Below are positions 15,719-24,583 of a DNA stretch of 38,326 bases, in pieces (the first letter of the stretch is position 1; each line of letters begins with the position of its first letter). Source of the stretch: Spirochaetota bacterium (GTDB lineage Bacteria; Spirochaetota; Spirochaetia; DTKZ01); contig JAOABU010000041.1 of NCBI GenBank assembly GCA_026418195.1, forward strand, positions 1 to 38,326, read 5' to 3'. Position numbers and translations under genes: made by a program. The notes beneath the pieces were generated by a model. It saw only the letters and a program-made list of their open reading frames with translations, ran no database searches and had not been told where the DNA came from.

Positions 15719-18532
15719 GTGTTCTTAAAAAGCATCGAACTGTTCGGATTCAAATCCTTCGCCGAGCGCTGTAAACTAGAATTCACAGAAGGGGTATCTG
15801 CTCTTCTCGGTCCCAATGGATGCGGGAAAAGTAATATCGTGGATGCAGTAAAATGGGTTTTGGGGGAGCAGGCTAGCCGAAGTATCCGAGCCGATAGAAT
15901 GGAGGATGTGATTTTCAATGGCACCGAGAATCGAAAACCCCTCAATGTTGCGGAGGTCACCCTTACCCTTTCCAATGAAACAGGATATTTACCCTTAGAA
16001 GTACCGGAAATTGTGATCAAGCGCCGATTGTACCGTTCGGGAGAAAGTGAATATTTCATCAATGGAACTCCAGTAAAATTGAAAGAAATCCGGGAACTCC
16101 TCTATGATACGGGAATTGGAAAGTCAGCCTATTCCATCATGGAGCAGGGAAAGATTGATCAAGTGCTCTCCAACAAACCCGAGGAACGGCGCACCATTTT
16201 CGAAGAAGCCGCAGGGATCACGAAATATAAAATGAAAGGTCTAGAAGCAGAGCGCAAACTAGAACGAACAGAAGAGAACATGCGGCAGGTGGAGGGAATC
16301 ATTGGCGAGGTGAAACGTACCTACGATTCCTTGAAGATCCAGAGTGAAAAAACCATCAAGTATCGGCAGTTGAGAGAGGAAGCGTTTCACCTCGAACTGG
16401 ATCTTCAACTTCTCCGCTTAAAGTCACTCCTGGAAGAAAGAAACCAAAAAGAAACCCAATTGAACCAGGTGTTGGAAAAACGTTCCACCGTCAAACGTTC
16501 CATCGATGGAATCAACCAATCTCTGGAACAGAACATGGATCTAGTGAACGAGATGGAATCGAAGCTGGTGGAAAATCAAAAGAAACTGTATGGAATCGGT
16601 TTGGAAAAGAATGGACTGGAGAACCAGCGGCGAATGTTGGCTGAGCAAATCGGGGAGTACGAAGCCAAACTTGTCACAGATGCTACCCAAGCCAAACGAA
16701 TCGAGGAAAAGATTCAATCCTTATCTGCCGAAATGGTAGAGAAATCGAAGGCTTTGACAGAGTTCCAAAAACAGATCGAAGAAATCGAATTTCATATCAA
16801 AGAGTTCGAACAGTCAGTACAGTATGCAGAAGATCGAGGCAAGGCAAACCAGCAGAATATCCAACTGTTAGAGGGAGAGATCCGGCAGTTGGAGGCTCAA
16901 GATGAGATTCTTCGAAACGAACTTCGTACCATCACCGATGCGATCGTATCCCAGTTGGACGAAAAATTAAAGGAGAGCGGGTACTCCTATCACGAGCACG
17001 TACGTTTGGAGCAGGAGGTGAGGAATCATCTCGAAGGGGTACGGATCCTACTGCAAGGCAAGGCAACGCTATTGAAGGATTCCTTGCAATTGGCCTTTCG
17101 AGAAGGATCCCATCATCCGGATGAGGCTTTTCGTCTTCTCCATATGGCAGTTGACAGTCTAGAGGAGTCTTCTCGCAAACTAGAAGAATTGAGTCACCTT
17201 CTTCATTCCTTCATTGCAGCTACCCCTACCTTCATCGATGAGTTCCTATCACCCAAAGGAGTCATTACCCAAAAGCGAGAGATAGATGAACGGATCGCAA
17301 AGGTACTCTCTACGATACGTTCCAAGCGGGATCAGATCCTCCATCTACGGGCTGAAAATACTACTCTCACCAAGAAGATCGAAGAGTACCGGAAGAACCT
17401 GGAAGAACTACGGATGAATCGCGTGCGGATTCGCACCATGGCGCAAGGGGTTCAGGAAGCTATCTCTGTGCTGGAACGAGAACGAAGGGTACAGGAAACT
17501 CAACAGAAAGCTCTCCAGGAGGAGATGCGTAGAGTCCAGGACCGTATCCAGGAAACTCGCACCAAGCAAGACGCAATAGAGCAAAAGAGACTCCTGCTGG
17601 AGGAGGAAGAGGAAAGAGTACGTAGCGCTCTATCCGAATTGGAAGCGAGCATCAGTGAACGCAACCAAGACCTAGTACAAAAAGAAAAGAACTTGAAGTC
17701 CCAGATGGAACAACTTGCCCAGATTCAGTCCCAGGTGGAACGAATCCAGATGGAGCTTACCGAGTCGGTAACAGAGATCCGGAACCTGTACGACAATTTT
17801 CGGGAACGACATTCAAGGGAACTATCGGAGTTTGAACCAAGGATCTATGAGATCAAAGAAAGCCCCAAGGATCTTCGGGATCGGTTGAACGAGGTGCGGG
17901 AAGAATTGAAAAAATTAGGAGGGGTGAACTTGATGGCCCCTGAGGAGTTCGCCGAGGTAAAGGAACGGTACGATTTCCTCACGAATCAGTTGGAAGACCT
18001 CCGAAAGGCTCGAGAGGATCTCCAAAAGGTAACGAAGGAAATTCGCCAAGAATCTACAGCCCTGTTTCTCGATGCATACGAAAAAATCCGGAGGAATTTC
18101 CACCAAATGTTCCGAAGATTGTTCGGAGGGGGTAGAGCAGAATTGCGGTTGACGGATCCAGATCATGTTTTAGAATCGGGAATTGAAATTCTTGCCCAAC
18201 CTCCAGGCAAGAGCCTGGAAACCATCTCGCTTCTGTCGGGCGGAGAACGATCCTTGACTGCTGTCGCTCTTCTCTTCGCTACCTATATGGTAAAACCTTC
18301 CCCGTTTTGTATCTTGGACGAGATCGATGCAGCACTGGATGAAGGGAATATCAGTCGGTTCATCAGTATGCTTATGGAGTTTAGCGCTAACTCTCAGTTC
18401 ATCCTCATTACTCATAACAAGAAAACCGTAGCAGGGGCAAAGACCCTGATCGGTGTCACGATGGAAGAACCTGGAGTTTCCAAGGTAATTTCAATCCGCC
18501 TGGAAACTCAACCGGAAGCGGTGCATGCATGA
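15719..18532 (+). CDS. smc: Chromosome-partition SMC ATPase, short form without a recognisable hinge
   Basis: 937 residues, clearly shorter than the roughly 1150-1200 of typical bacterial SMC. GTG start with GGGAG upstream. The N-terminal head begins LKSIELFGFKSFAE and has Walker A GPNGCGKS (31-38). Two long coiled coils lie at about 165-400 and 510-780. The C-terminal head has the ABC signature LLSGGERSLTAVALL (Ser840) and Walker B/D-loop FCILDEIDAALDEGN. Between the coils (about 400-510) the sequence is helical, and the glycine-containing SMC hinge (GxxG...Y..AIE.ALG) is not seen. SMC condenses and segregates chromosomes with ScpA/ScpB, which are not in this window. The end overlaps the next gene by 8 bp. 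Confidence 0.92.
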   Translation: MFLKSIELFGFKSFAERCKLEFTEGVSALLGPNGCGKSNIVDAVKWVLGEQASRSIRADRMEDVIFNGTENRKPLNVAEVTLTLSNETGYLPLEVPEIVIKRRLYRSGESEYFINGTPVKLKEIRELLYDTGIGKSAYSIMEQGKIDQVLSNKPEERRTIFEEAAGITKYKMKGLEAERKLERTEENMRQVEGIIGEVKRTYDSLKIQSEKTIKYRQLREEAFHLELDLQLLRLKSLLEERNQKETQLNQVLEKRSTVKRSIDGINQSLEQNMDLVNEMESKLVENQKKLYGIGLEKNGLENQRRMLAEQIGEYEAKLVTDATQAKRIEEKIQSLSAEMVEKSKALTEFQKQIEEIEFHIKEFEQSVQYAEDRGKANQQNIQLLEGEIRQLEAQDEILRNELRTITDAIVSQLDEKLKESGYSYHEHVRLEQEVRNHLEGVRILLQGKATLLKDSLQLAFREGSHHPDEAFRLLHMAVDSLEESSRKLEELSHLLHSFIAATPTFIDEFLSPKGVITQKREIDERIAKVLSTIRSKRDQILHLRAENTTLTKKIEEYRKNLEELRMNRVRIRTMAQGVQEAISVLERERRVQETQQKALQEEMRRVQDRIQETRTKQDAIEQKRLLLEEEEERVRSALSELEASISERNQDLVQKEKNLKSQMEQLAQIQSQVERIQMELTESVTEIRNLYDNFRERHSRELSEFEPRIYEIKESPKDLRDRLNEVREELKKLGGVNLMAPEEFAEVKERYDFLTNQLEDLRKAREDLQKVTKEIRQESTALFLDAYEKIRRNFHQMFRRLFGGGRAELRLTDPDHVLESGIEILAQPPGKSLETISLLSGGERSLTAVALLFATYMVKPSPFCILDEIDAALDEGNISRFISMLMEFSANSQFILITHNKKTVAGAKTLIGVTMEEPGVSKVISIRLETQPEAVHA

Positions 18533-19865
18533 GGTAGCCTCCCGAAGCATCAGGAAACGTCTCCTCTGGCTTAAGATCCATCTGAAAAGGATACTTGGGG
18601 AAATCGTTTGCCTGTCAGGTGCCCTATCCCTTGCAGGAGGATGTTCCACGTTCCTCACCTCGTCGATACCCTATTCTCTATCGACGCAGGCAGCTTCCGA
18701 GATAGAGGTTTCCATTTCTAGGGTTCCTCTTCCACCCCGAGGAGAACTGAAGGTATCCATCCCATTGGAACCTGCTTTAGAGGATGTCTCCTTTCCCAGT
18801 TACTGGAGTGGAAAAGGAGGGATTCCCTCTCCTGCCAATGCCGGACCATTCTTCCAGCCCGAACTTCGGGAAGAAGAGGAAGTCTCGTTTCCCCGATGGA
18901 GAAGGTTCTCGGGAACCTTCCCATCTAAACCCTTTTTTGAGGAGGCTGTAACTTATCCCCCTCTCCCCGCGCTTTCAACTTTATCTATTGTGGATCGGAT
19001 ACCTCCAGTGGAAAATCCATCCCTACCTCCAGGGAAGCCTTCTCAACCGACCATCCAACCAAAGGCAACCCCGCCTAAGGAGGATCCCGCAAGACAAGCT
19101 CCTCCTAAAGAAACTTCTAAAAAGGAGATGCCCATAAAAGAAGAACCGAAGCCCCCCCCCAGATCCCAGGAGTCCTTCCCTATAGGAAAATCAGTCCCTG
19201 TAGATTCTCAACCTGAGAAGAGGGTGGAAGGAGAGGTAGGGAAAACCGTTCGGATCGTGCTACCGGGGATTGGGTGGATCTACCTTGGAGAGAAAGATCG
19301 CTTAGGGAAGGTAAAGTACCTAGGCAGAGATACCGGTACCGATAGTACCACATTTACCTTTTCCATCCTCCAGGAAGGAGATGCAGTTTTACAATTCCAG
19401 CAGCAGGATCTTCTTGCCAAATCAATCACCTATGATGCGGTTCTGGTAACTACTTCTCGCGCTTCGAAGCAACCTCCCCTAGAAAGAAAGGATGGAAAGG
19501 ATCTCTCGCTGGCACCCTCTAGGGGAGAAACTGCTTCTTCTGTACCGAGTGTTCAAGGACCAACGACGAAAGAAGAACTCTCCCCTGCAAAGCTGGATCA
19601 ACTGATAAAGGAAGGTAAGAGAAAAGAAGCGGTTCGATGGATTGAAGAGTACCTCCAATCCGAAGAAGGAAAGGGATCTCAGGAGAGGGACCGATGGTAT
19701 TTTACGCTAGCCCAGCTGTATGAAGGGGAAGGGGACGTAAAAGACATAAAGAAAGCCCTCTTCTATTACGAAACAGTGCGGGACCAGTTTCCTTTTAGCT
19801 CCTATTGGGAGGAGGCAGATTACAAAACCAGATACATCCGCCGGAACTATTTCGAGATCCGTTGA
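18525..19865 (+). CDS. Proline-rich lipoprotein with a C-terminal TPR-like region
   Basis: 446 residues. Residues 1-25 are basic, then comes a hydrophobic stretch ending in the lipobox LSLAGGC (Cys40), indicating a lipoprotein. Residues about 60-240 are low-complexity and rich in Pro, Lys and Glu. A beta-rich segment follows (about 235-310, RIVLPGIGWIYLGEKDRLG). The last 90 residues contain a helical repeat typical of TPR units (WYFTLAQLYEGEGDVKDIKK, then ALFYYETVRDQFPFSSYWEEA). The codons 210-212 are nine consecutive C, a tract that could slip during replication. Translational coupling to smc by an 8-bp overlap is likely. The function is unknown; an envelope-associated scaffold is possible. 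Confidence 0.75.
   Translation: MHEVASRSIRKRLLWLKIHLKRILGEIVCLSGALSLAGGCSTFLTSSIPYSLSTQAASEIEVSISRVPLPPRGELKVSIPLEPALEDVSFPSYWSGKGGIPSPANAGPFFQPELREEEEVSFPRWRRFSGTFPSKPFFEEAVTYPPLPALSTLSIVDRIPPVENPSLPPGKPSQPTIQPKATPPKEDPARQAPPKETSKKEMPIKEEPKPPPRSQESFPIGKSVPVDSQPEKRVEGEVGKTVRIVLPGIGWIYLGEKDRLGKVKYLGRDTGTDSTTFTFSILQEGDAVLQFQQQDLLAKSITYDAVLVTTSRASKQPPLERKDGKDLSLAPSRGETASSVPSVQGPTTKEELSPAKLDQLIKEGKRKEAVRWIEEYLQSEEGKGSQERDRWYFTLAQLYEGEGDVKDIKKALFYYETVRDQFPFSSYWEEADYKTRYIRRNYFEIR
19152..19160 (+). repeat. Poly-C tract (C9) inside a lipoprotein gene
   Basis: Nine consecutive C form codons 210-212 (Pro-Pro-Pro) of the lipoprotein. A change of one base would shift the frame and remove the C-terminal half. 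Homopolymeric G/C tracts of this size are known phase-variation switches in Treponema pallidum and other bacteria; variation here is not shown. Confidence 0.55.
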
Positions 19866-19890
19866 CAGCCTTTCCTGATCTCAGTATAAC
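19862..19890 (+). promoter_or_regulatory. ffh promoter (sigma-70 type)
   Basis: TTGACA (19862-19867) matches the -35 consensus perfectly, the spacer is 17 bp, and the -10 is TATAAC (19885-19890). The -35 overlaps the stop codon of the upstream lipoprotein gene. The predicted transcript starts near 19897, leaving about 28 nt of leader with TTGAGGA before the ATG at 19925. Confidence 0.75.
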
Positions 19891-19924
19891 TATTAATCCA
19901 ACTGTCCAGTAGAATTGAGGAAGA

Positions 19925-21253
19925 ATGCTCGAACGAATAGCGGCTAAGTTTTCGGATATCCTCCGGGAAGTATCGGGTAAATCCCGGATCACAGAAAAAA
20001 ATGTAGAAGATACCCTCGAAGAGGTTAAGAAAGCCCTTCTGGAAGCGGATGTCAACCTCCGTGTGGTGAGGCGTTTCATAAACCATACATTGGAGGAAGC
20101 AAAGGGCGAAAAAGTCCTTCGATCCATTACTCCTGGGCAACAGTTTATTAAAATCATCTATGATAGGATCGTTGCCCTTCTGGGGGATGAACGACAGGAT
20201 CTGTCCCTCAAAGGTCCTGATACTCTTTCTGCGATTCTCCTCTGTGGGTTGCAAGGTTCAGGAAAAACGACGACGGCTGCTAAACTTGCACGTTTACTGA
20301 AGAATAGGGGAAGGCGCCCATTGTTGGTGGCAGCGGATCTGCAGCGTCCTGCGGCGGTGGAACAGCTCCTCACCTTGGGAAAGAGTATTGAGGTTCCAGC
20401 ATTTACCCTGTCTACGAAGAATCCACTGGAAGTGGTAAAGGAAGCCCGTTCCTTTGCAGGAAAGAACTTCCTAGACACCCTCATTGTGGATACAGCAGGG
20501 CGATTACAGATCGATGAAGCTCTGATGGAAGAACTGAAGAACGTGAAAGAACTGGTAAACCCCGATGAAGTTCTTCTAGTAGCAGATGCCATGACGGGAC
20601 AGAACGCAGTCGAGATCGCTAAAACCTTCAACGAACGCATTGGAATCACGGGTATCATCCTGAGCAAGTTCGATTCCGATGCCCGGGGTGGTGCAGCTCT
20701 TTCGCTTAAGAGTGTCACTGAAAAACCCATCAAGTTCATTGGTGTAGGAGAAAAGATCGAAGACTTAGAACCCTTCTACCCCGAGCGAATCGCTTCCAGG
20801 ATCCTCGGAATGGGGGATGTGGTAAGTCTAGTAGAAAAAGCCCAGCAAGCGATCGATCAGAAAGAAGCAGAAGAACTGCGGTACAAGATTGAATCGGCAA
20901 GCTTCACATTGGCAGACTTCCTCGAACAATTCCAGCGGATACGTAAGCTAGGAAGTCTTCAGTCCATTGTGGAAATGATCCCCGGACTTTCGGGTCAGTT
21001 GAAGGATCAGGAATTGGATGAGAAAGAAATAAAGCATCAGGAAGCTATTATCCTTTCCATGACCCCTGAAGAACGGCAGAATTACCGAATCATTGGTCCT
21101 TCTCGTAGGAAACGAATTGCCCGCGGGAGTGGGACGTCGGTGTTCGAAGTGAATCAACTATTGAAGCGGTTTGAGAAGACCCGGTTGATGATGAAGAAGA
21201 TGAGTCAGGACAAAAAATTACAAGCCCAAATGTTCTCCCATTCAAAAGGTTAA
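19925..21253 (+). CDS. ffh: Signal recognition particle GTPase Ffh (SRP54)
   Basis: 442 residues, the usual length. Order: N domain (1-90), G domain with G1 loop GLQGSGKT (108-115), LIVDTAGRLQID, and SKFDSDARGGAALS, then the methionine-containing M domain (about 300-442) with FTLADFLEQFQRIRKLGSL and SRRKRIARGSG. Ffh binds the 4.5S RNA and signal sequences of nascent proteins and delivers them to FtsY at the membrane. The RNA partner gene is not in this window. It has its own promoter and heads the ribosomal protein/RNA-modification cluster. Confidence 0.98.
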   Translation: MLERIAAKFSDILREVSGKSRITEKNVEDTLEEVKKALLEADVNLRVVRRFINHTLEEAKGEKVLRSITPGQQFIKIIYDRIVALLGDERQDLSLKGPDTLSAILLCGLQGSGKTTTAAKLARLLKNRGRRPLLVAADLQRPAAVEQLLTLGKSIEVPAFTLSTKNPLEVVKEARSFAGKNFLDTLIVDTAGRLQIDEALMEELKNVKELVNPDEVLLVADAMTGQNAVEIAKTFNERIGITGIILSKFDSDARGGAALSLKSVTEKPIKFIGVGEKIEDLEPFYPERIASRILGMGDVVSLVEKAQQAIDQKEAEELRYKIESASFTLADFLEQFQRIRKLGSLQSIVEMIPGLSGQLKDQELDEKEIKHQEAIILSMTPEERQNYRIIGPSRRKRIARGSGTSVFEVNQLLKRFEKTRLMMKKMSQDKKLQAQMFSHSKG

Positions 21254-21262
21254 TCGGATGGG

Positions 21263-21297
21263 ATACCTCGACAGAACCCTAGCGTTCTGGGTATAAA
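21263..21297 (+). promoter_or_regulatory. rpsP operon promoter overlapped by a bulged inverted repeat
   Basis: TCGACA (21268-21273), 18-bp spacer, TATAAA (21292-21297): a good sigma-70 promoter with transcription expected near 21305. Over the same bases lies a two-part dyad: ATACC (21263-21267) with GGTAT (21290-21294), and CAGAAC (21272-21277) with GTTCTG (21284-21289), separated by a TCGA bulge. It could be an operator or, in read-through transcripts from ffh, a leader structure. Confidence 0.55.
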
Positions 21298-21322
21298 TGG
21301 AATTCAAGTTCAGGAGGATAGA

Positions 21323-21574
21323 GTGAGCGTAAGGATCAGATTGAAACGGTTTGGGACCAATAAACGTCCGTACTACCGAATCGTGGTGATGGATTCCAGA
21401 ACCAAAAGGGATGGCAAGGCTCTGGAGGTTGTGGGGTTGTATCATCCTATCGAGACAGAAGAGAAGCAGGTTAGATTGGAAACAGAGAGGATTCAGGCAT
21501 GGCTCCAGCAGGGAGCAATTCCCTCGCCAACAGTGAAACGCATCCTCAACAAACACAAGATCTTTCTAACCTAA
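21323..21574 (+). CDS. rpsP: Ribosomal protein bS16
   Basis: 83 residues, typical of S16. It begins at GTG 21323 after CAGGAGGAT, and reads [20 protein letters not shown], then [20 protein letters not shown], the N-terminal signature of the family. It is a small-subunit assembly protein. It is followed 13 bp later by the KH-domain gene, the order usual in many bacteria. Confidence 0.97.
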   Translation: MSVRIRLKRFGTNKRPYYRIVVMDSRTKRDGKALEVVGLYHPIETEEKQVRLETERIQAWLQQGAIPSPTVKRILNKHKIFLT

Positions 21575-21587
21575 GAAAGGAGTTGCT

Positions 21588-21821
21588 GTGGAAAAGGAAC
21601 TGGTTGCCTACATCGCAAAAGCCCTTGTGGATGAACCGGATAAGGTTGAAGTAAACATGATCGAAGGGGAGAAATCGACCATCCTGGAACTGAAGGTTTC
21701 CCCTAACGATATCGGGAAGGTGATCGGCAAACATGGAAGAATTGCCAAGGCAGTACGAACGATCCTCAGCGCTGCCGCTACAAAGACGGGAAAACGGGTG
21801 GTGCTAGAGATCCTCGACTGA
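21588..21821 (+). CDS. khpA: KH-domain RNA-binding protein KhpA (YlqC family)
   Basis: 77 residues, GTG start after AAAGGAG. A single KH domain with the RNA-binding GXXG loop GKHG in [20 protein letters not shown]. KhpA proteins bind many RNAs and often pair with KhpB. The stop codon overlaps the rimM start by one base (TGATG), so the two are translationally linked. Confidence 0.93.
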   Translation: MEKELVAYIAKALVDEPDKVEVNMIEGEKSTILELKVSPNDIGKVIGKHGRIAKAVRTILSAAATKTGKRVVLEILD

Positions 21822-22321
21822 TGGAAACCCTCGTCATCGGTATCGTACAACGATCTCATGGTGTAAAAGGGTTTCTTCGGGTTAAGAGCCTTTCGGGAGA
21901 GACTGCCCATTTCTTAGGCTTGAAATGGGTATACCTCCGCAAAGGGGATCAGGATCTTCGCTTCGAGGTAGAAGAGGCAAAAGTAAGTGGCAAGGATGTG
22001 TTTCTGAAACTAAAGGGTATCGACTCCCCAGAGTCATCCTTGCCCTACCTATCCAGTGAAATTGTAGTTCCCAAAGATAAGGCTTCCCCTTTGAAGCAGA
22101 ATCAGTACTATTACGGCGACCTTTGTCGATGCCTCCTGATGCATCAGGGAGAGGTGATGGGAAAGGTAGTCTCGGTAGTGGAAAGTGGAGCTTCGTTTCT
22201 GCTAGAGGTCCAGCTCACGAGGGGTAAAACGGTTTTAATTCCCTTTGTAGATGCGTGGATAGGGGAAGTGAACATCGATATGGGAACGATCGAACTCCGG
22301 AACCCAGAGATGCTGGAATGA
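21821..22321 (+). CDS. rimM: 16S rRNA processing protein RimM
   Basis: 166 residues. The N-terminal RimM domain begins [20 protein letters not shown] and the C-terminal half is a PRC-barrel (QYYYGDLCRCLLMHQGEVMG, then IPFVDAWIGEVNIDMGTIEL). RimM assists maturation of the 30S head and binds S19. It starts inside the khpA stop codon and overlaps trmD by 4 bp. Confidence 0.94.
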   Translation: METLVIGIVQRSHGVKGFLRVKSLSGETAHFLGLKWVYLRKGDQDLRFEVEEAKVSGKDVFLKLKGIDSPESSLPYLSSEIVVPKDKASPLKQNQYYYGDLCRCLLMHQGEVMGKVVSVVESGASFLLEVQLTRGKTVLIPFVDAWIGEVNIDMGTIELRNPEMLE

Positions 22322-22992
22322 AGATCAAGATCTTAACCTTGTTTCCCCAGATCATCGAGACATACTTTTCTACCTCTATCGCAGCGAAAGCGGTAGAGAA
22401 GGGTCTTATTACCTACGAGATCATCAATATTCGTGATTTCGCTAGGGATAAGCATAAAACCTGTGACGATGCTCCGTATGGGGGAGGCGCGGGAATGGTG
22501 CTCAAGCCGGAACCATTAGGAGCAGCCTTAGAAGCTTCTGGTGCGGAGCAGTATCGAACCATCTTTCCTACTCCTTCGGGAAGGCTATTTCATCAATCCT
22601 ACGCTACAGAACTAGCGCAGGAGAAAACCCTCATTTTTATCTGTGGAAGGTATGAGGGGATTGACCAAAGGATCATAGATCTGTATGTTGATGACGAAAT
22701 TTCGATTGGTGATTATATCCTTTCCTCCGGAGAGGTGGCTTCGCTGGTACTGATCGATTCAATCCTCCGTTTGGTACCAGGGGTAATCAAGGCAGAGTCT
22801 CTGGTGGATGAGAGTATCACCTCGGGGTTACTGGAATACCCTCAGTATACACGCCCTGAGGTTTACAAAGGGCTGCGGGTTCCAGAGATCCTACTGAGTG
22901 GCAACCATGCCATGATCCAGAAGTGGAGATACGAACAGAGTCTTTTGAAAACTAAGAAATATAGACCGGATTTATTGAGAAAGGGGAATTGA
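22318..22992 (+). CDS. trmD: tRNA (guanine-N1)-methyltransferase TrmD
   Basis: 224 residues from the ATG that overlaps the rimM stop; an upstream in-frame ATG at 22255 would only add rimM-overlapping sequence. The protein begins [20 protein letters not shown] and contains [18 protein letters not shown] and the trefoil-knot SAM site [14 protein letters not shown] with [13 protein letters not shown]. TrmD makes m1G37 in tRNAs and prevents frameshifting. Its length is slightly short compared with about 240. Confidence 0.97.
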   Translation: MKIKILTLFPQIIETYFSTSIAAKAVEKGLITYEIINIRDFARDKHKTCDDAPYGGGAGMVLKPEPLGAALEASGAEQYRTIFPTPSGRLFHQSYATELAQEKTLIFICGRYEGIDQRIIDLYVDDEISIGDYILSSGEVASLVLIDSILRLVPGVIKAESLVDESITSGLLEYPQYTRPEVYKGLRVPEILLSGNHAMIQKWRYEQSLLKTKKYRPDLLRKGN

Positions 22993-22994
22993 GT

Positions 22995-23411
22995 ATGGAT
23001 ATGATCAAAGCTGTGGAAGTAGCCCAACAGAAGGAAGGGGTTGACAATCTCCGTATTGGGGACTTGGTCCGGGTACATTTCACCATTATCGAAGGAAAGA
23101 ATGAACGCGTGCAAGTCTACGAAGGTGTGATCATTGCCATGAAGAATTCGGGTCTTCGTAAAACCATTACTGTTCGCAAAATCTCCTATGGTGTAGGAGT
23201 TGAACGGGTGTTTCCCCTCCATTCCCCCCGGATTCAGAAGATCGAACTCGTCCGTCATGGTCGGGTTCGAAGGGCAAAACTCTACTACCTGAGGAGCAGG
23301 GTAGGTAAGGCTGCCAAGATCGTAGAACTCATCCAGAAGAAAAAACCCGTTGTGGTAGACCCGTCTACTGCAGCGGAATCCACACCAGAAGAGAAATCTA
23401 AAGAGGAGTAA
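22995..23411 (+). CDS. rplS: Ribosomal protein bL19
   Basis: 138 residues from ATG 22995, with AAGGGG about 8 nt upstream; a TTG at 22989 would add two residues. Core signature: [10 protein letters not shown]-like stretch, [35 protein letters not shown] and [14 protein letters not shown]. It sits at the interface of the ribosomal subunits. About 20 residues beyond the usual end form a charged tail (KKKPVVVD...EEKSKEE), longer than in E. coli. Confidence 0.96.
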   Translation: MDMIKAVEVAQQKEGVDNLRIGDLVRVHFTIIEGKNERVQVYEGVIIAMKNSGLRKTITVRKISYGVGVERVFPLHSPRIQKIELVRHGRVRRAKLYYLRSRVGKAAKIVELIQKKKPVVVDPSTAAESTPEEKSKEE

Positions 23412-23423
23412 TCCATACCCTAG

Positions 23424-24296
23424 ATGCAAATCCCCCCCAAGCTACCTCCCGGATCTTTTCCTTTTACCCCTTCGAACGAAGGGAGGGTTGTTAACCGAGA
23501 GGCGAGACGAGGGGGAGAAACGCATCCTACCTTACCCAACCCAATGGAAGGGTATTTCGAAGGTAAAAACAAAGGGTATTCCAGCCTTCGCGAGCTGATT
23601 CATCAACGGTTTTCCCTATGGAGTATATCCCTTCCTGAAAGAAAAGGACTCCTATGTATCGAGAGGTTTCTTTCCAAAGGGGCGCCCTTAGAGTATTTTC
23701 CCCGTATTGCGGTAGTAAAACAGTTCCTAGAAAAGAATCTTCCCCTTTCGTTAGAGGCTCTTGAATCCTGTTACAAATGTATAGAAGGCAGGCAAGAGGA
23801 AACCGTAATAGCGCAGGAGGAAAAAAGTCGCCTTTCTACCGATCCATGCACCGCTCCTCTCCAGACCGATGCCCCCTTAGAGGATCTCCAAACGAAGAGA
23901 TTGCTAAATGAGTTCAATCGAAGAAAGAACCGAAGGGGAAAATGGACTGTACTACCCTTTTCTTGTGCCTTGGAAGACAATCTCTACCATGGTTGTCTGC
24001 GGTTATATAGTGAAGAAGGAACAACTTCGAAAGTAGTACTCTCTGTGCGTCGACATTCGCTCGATGGATTGCCCTGGTACTTTGTATGGTATCCTCAAGA
24101 ACCAAAACGACCTCTTCGGATGTATCCTCCGTTTCAAGAGAAGGAGAGTTCCATTCCAGTTGAGCTTTTAGAAGCATTTCGCAAGAAACTTCGAAAGATC
24201 GGTTTCATCCTTGACGATAACAAGAATAGTGGTCTAGGGTTCGACGGATTTGACGAAATCGAGGGAAATTTACAGAATATAGATGTGTGGATCTGA
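23424..24296 (+). CDS. Uncharacterised protein, possibly FliK-like, upstream of the FlhB-tail gene
   Basis: 290 residues, no signal peptide. The first 60 residues are proline-rich and basic (PPKLPPGSFPFTPSNEG); a C7 run lies at codons 3-5. The C-terminal 110 residues look folded (RRGKWTVLPFSCALEDNLYH, then RLYSEEGTTSKVVLSVRRHS), with alternating strands ending in GNLQNIDVWI. I recognise no catalytic motif. Its place directly before an FlhB C-terminal-domain homologue parallels the ylqG-ylqH pair of Bacillus, where a FliK-like protein is suspected. A role in flagellar export or hook-length control is therefore an inference from context. No clear ribosome binding site precedes the ATG, 12 bp after rplS. 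Confidence 0.55.
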   Translation: MQIPPKLPPGSFPFTPSNEGRVVNREARRGGETHPTLPNPMEGYFEGKNKGYSSLRELIHQRFSLWSISLPERKGLLCIERFLSKGAPLEYFPRIAVVKQFLEKNLPLSLEALESCYKCIEGRQEETVIAQEEKSRLSTDPCTAPLQTDAPLEDLQTKRLLNEFNRRKNRRGKWTVLPFSCALEDNLYHGCLRLYSEEGTTSKVVLSVRRHSLDGLPWYFVWYPQEPKRPLRMYPPFQEKESSIPVELLEAFRKKLRKIGFILDDNKNSGLGFDGFDEIEGNLQNIDVWI

Positions 24297-24304
24297 AGGG
24301 TGCC

Positions 24305-24583
24305 ATGGGGAAAAAGAAAGCAGTTGCGCTACAGTATCGAACAGAAATGGGAGCTCCCCAGATTCTTGCCAAGGGTGAAGGAACATGGGCTGAAAAAATC
24401 CTGCAGGTAGCCCGGACAAACGGGATTCCCATTGTGGAACATGCCGAAGTGATTCCCCTTCTATTTCAGCAGGAGGTGGGGAGTTTGATTCCTGAATCTT
24501 CCTATGAGGTGATTGCCCAGATCCTTGCCTTCGTCTATACCCTGGAACAAAAGAGGCAAAGGAATGAAAGTTATAAAAGTTAG
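24305..24583 (+). CDS. FlhB cytoplasmic-domain homologue (YlqH/FhlB type)
   Basis: 92 residues from ATG 24305; a GTG at 24287 would add six residues overlapping the upstream gene. The sequence AVALQYRTEMGAPQILAKGE followed by IPIVEHAEVIPLLF matches the stretch of FlhB that lies just after the NPTH self-cleavage site. The membrane half and the NPTH motif are absent, as in stand-alone FlhB-C proteins. These proteins can partly substitute for the FlhB C-terminal fragment in substrate switching. It overlaps the HD-GYP gene by 20 bp. Confidence 0.88.
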   Translation: MGKKKAVALQYRTEMGAPQILAKGEGTWAEKILQVARTNGIPIVEHAEVIPLLFQQEVGSLIPESSYEVIAQILAFVYTLEQKRQRNESYKS

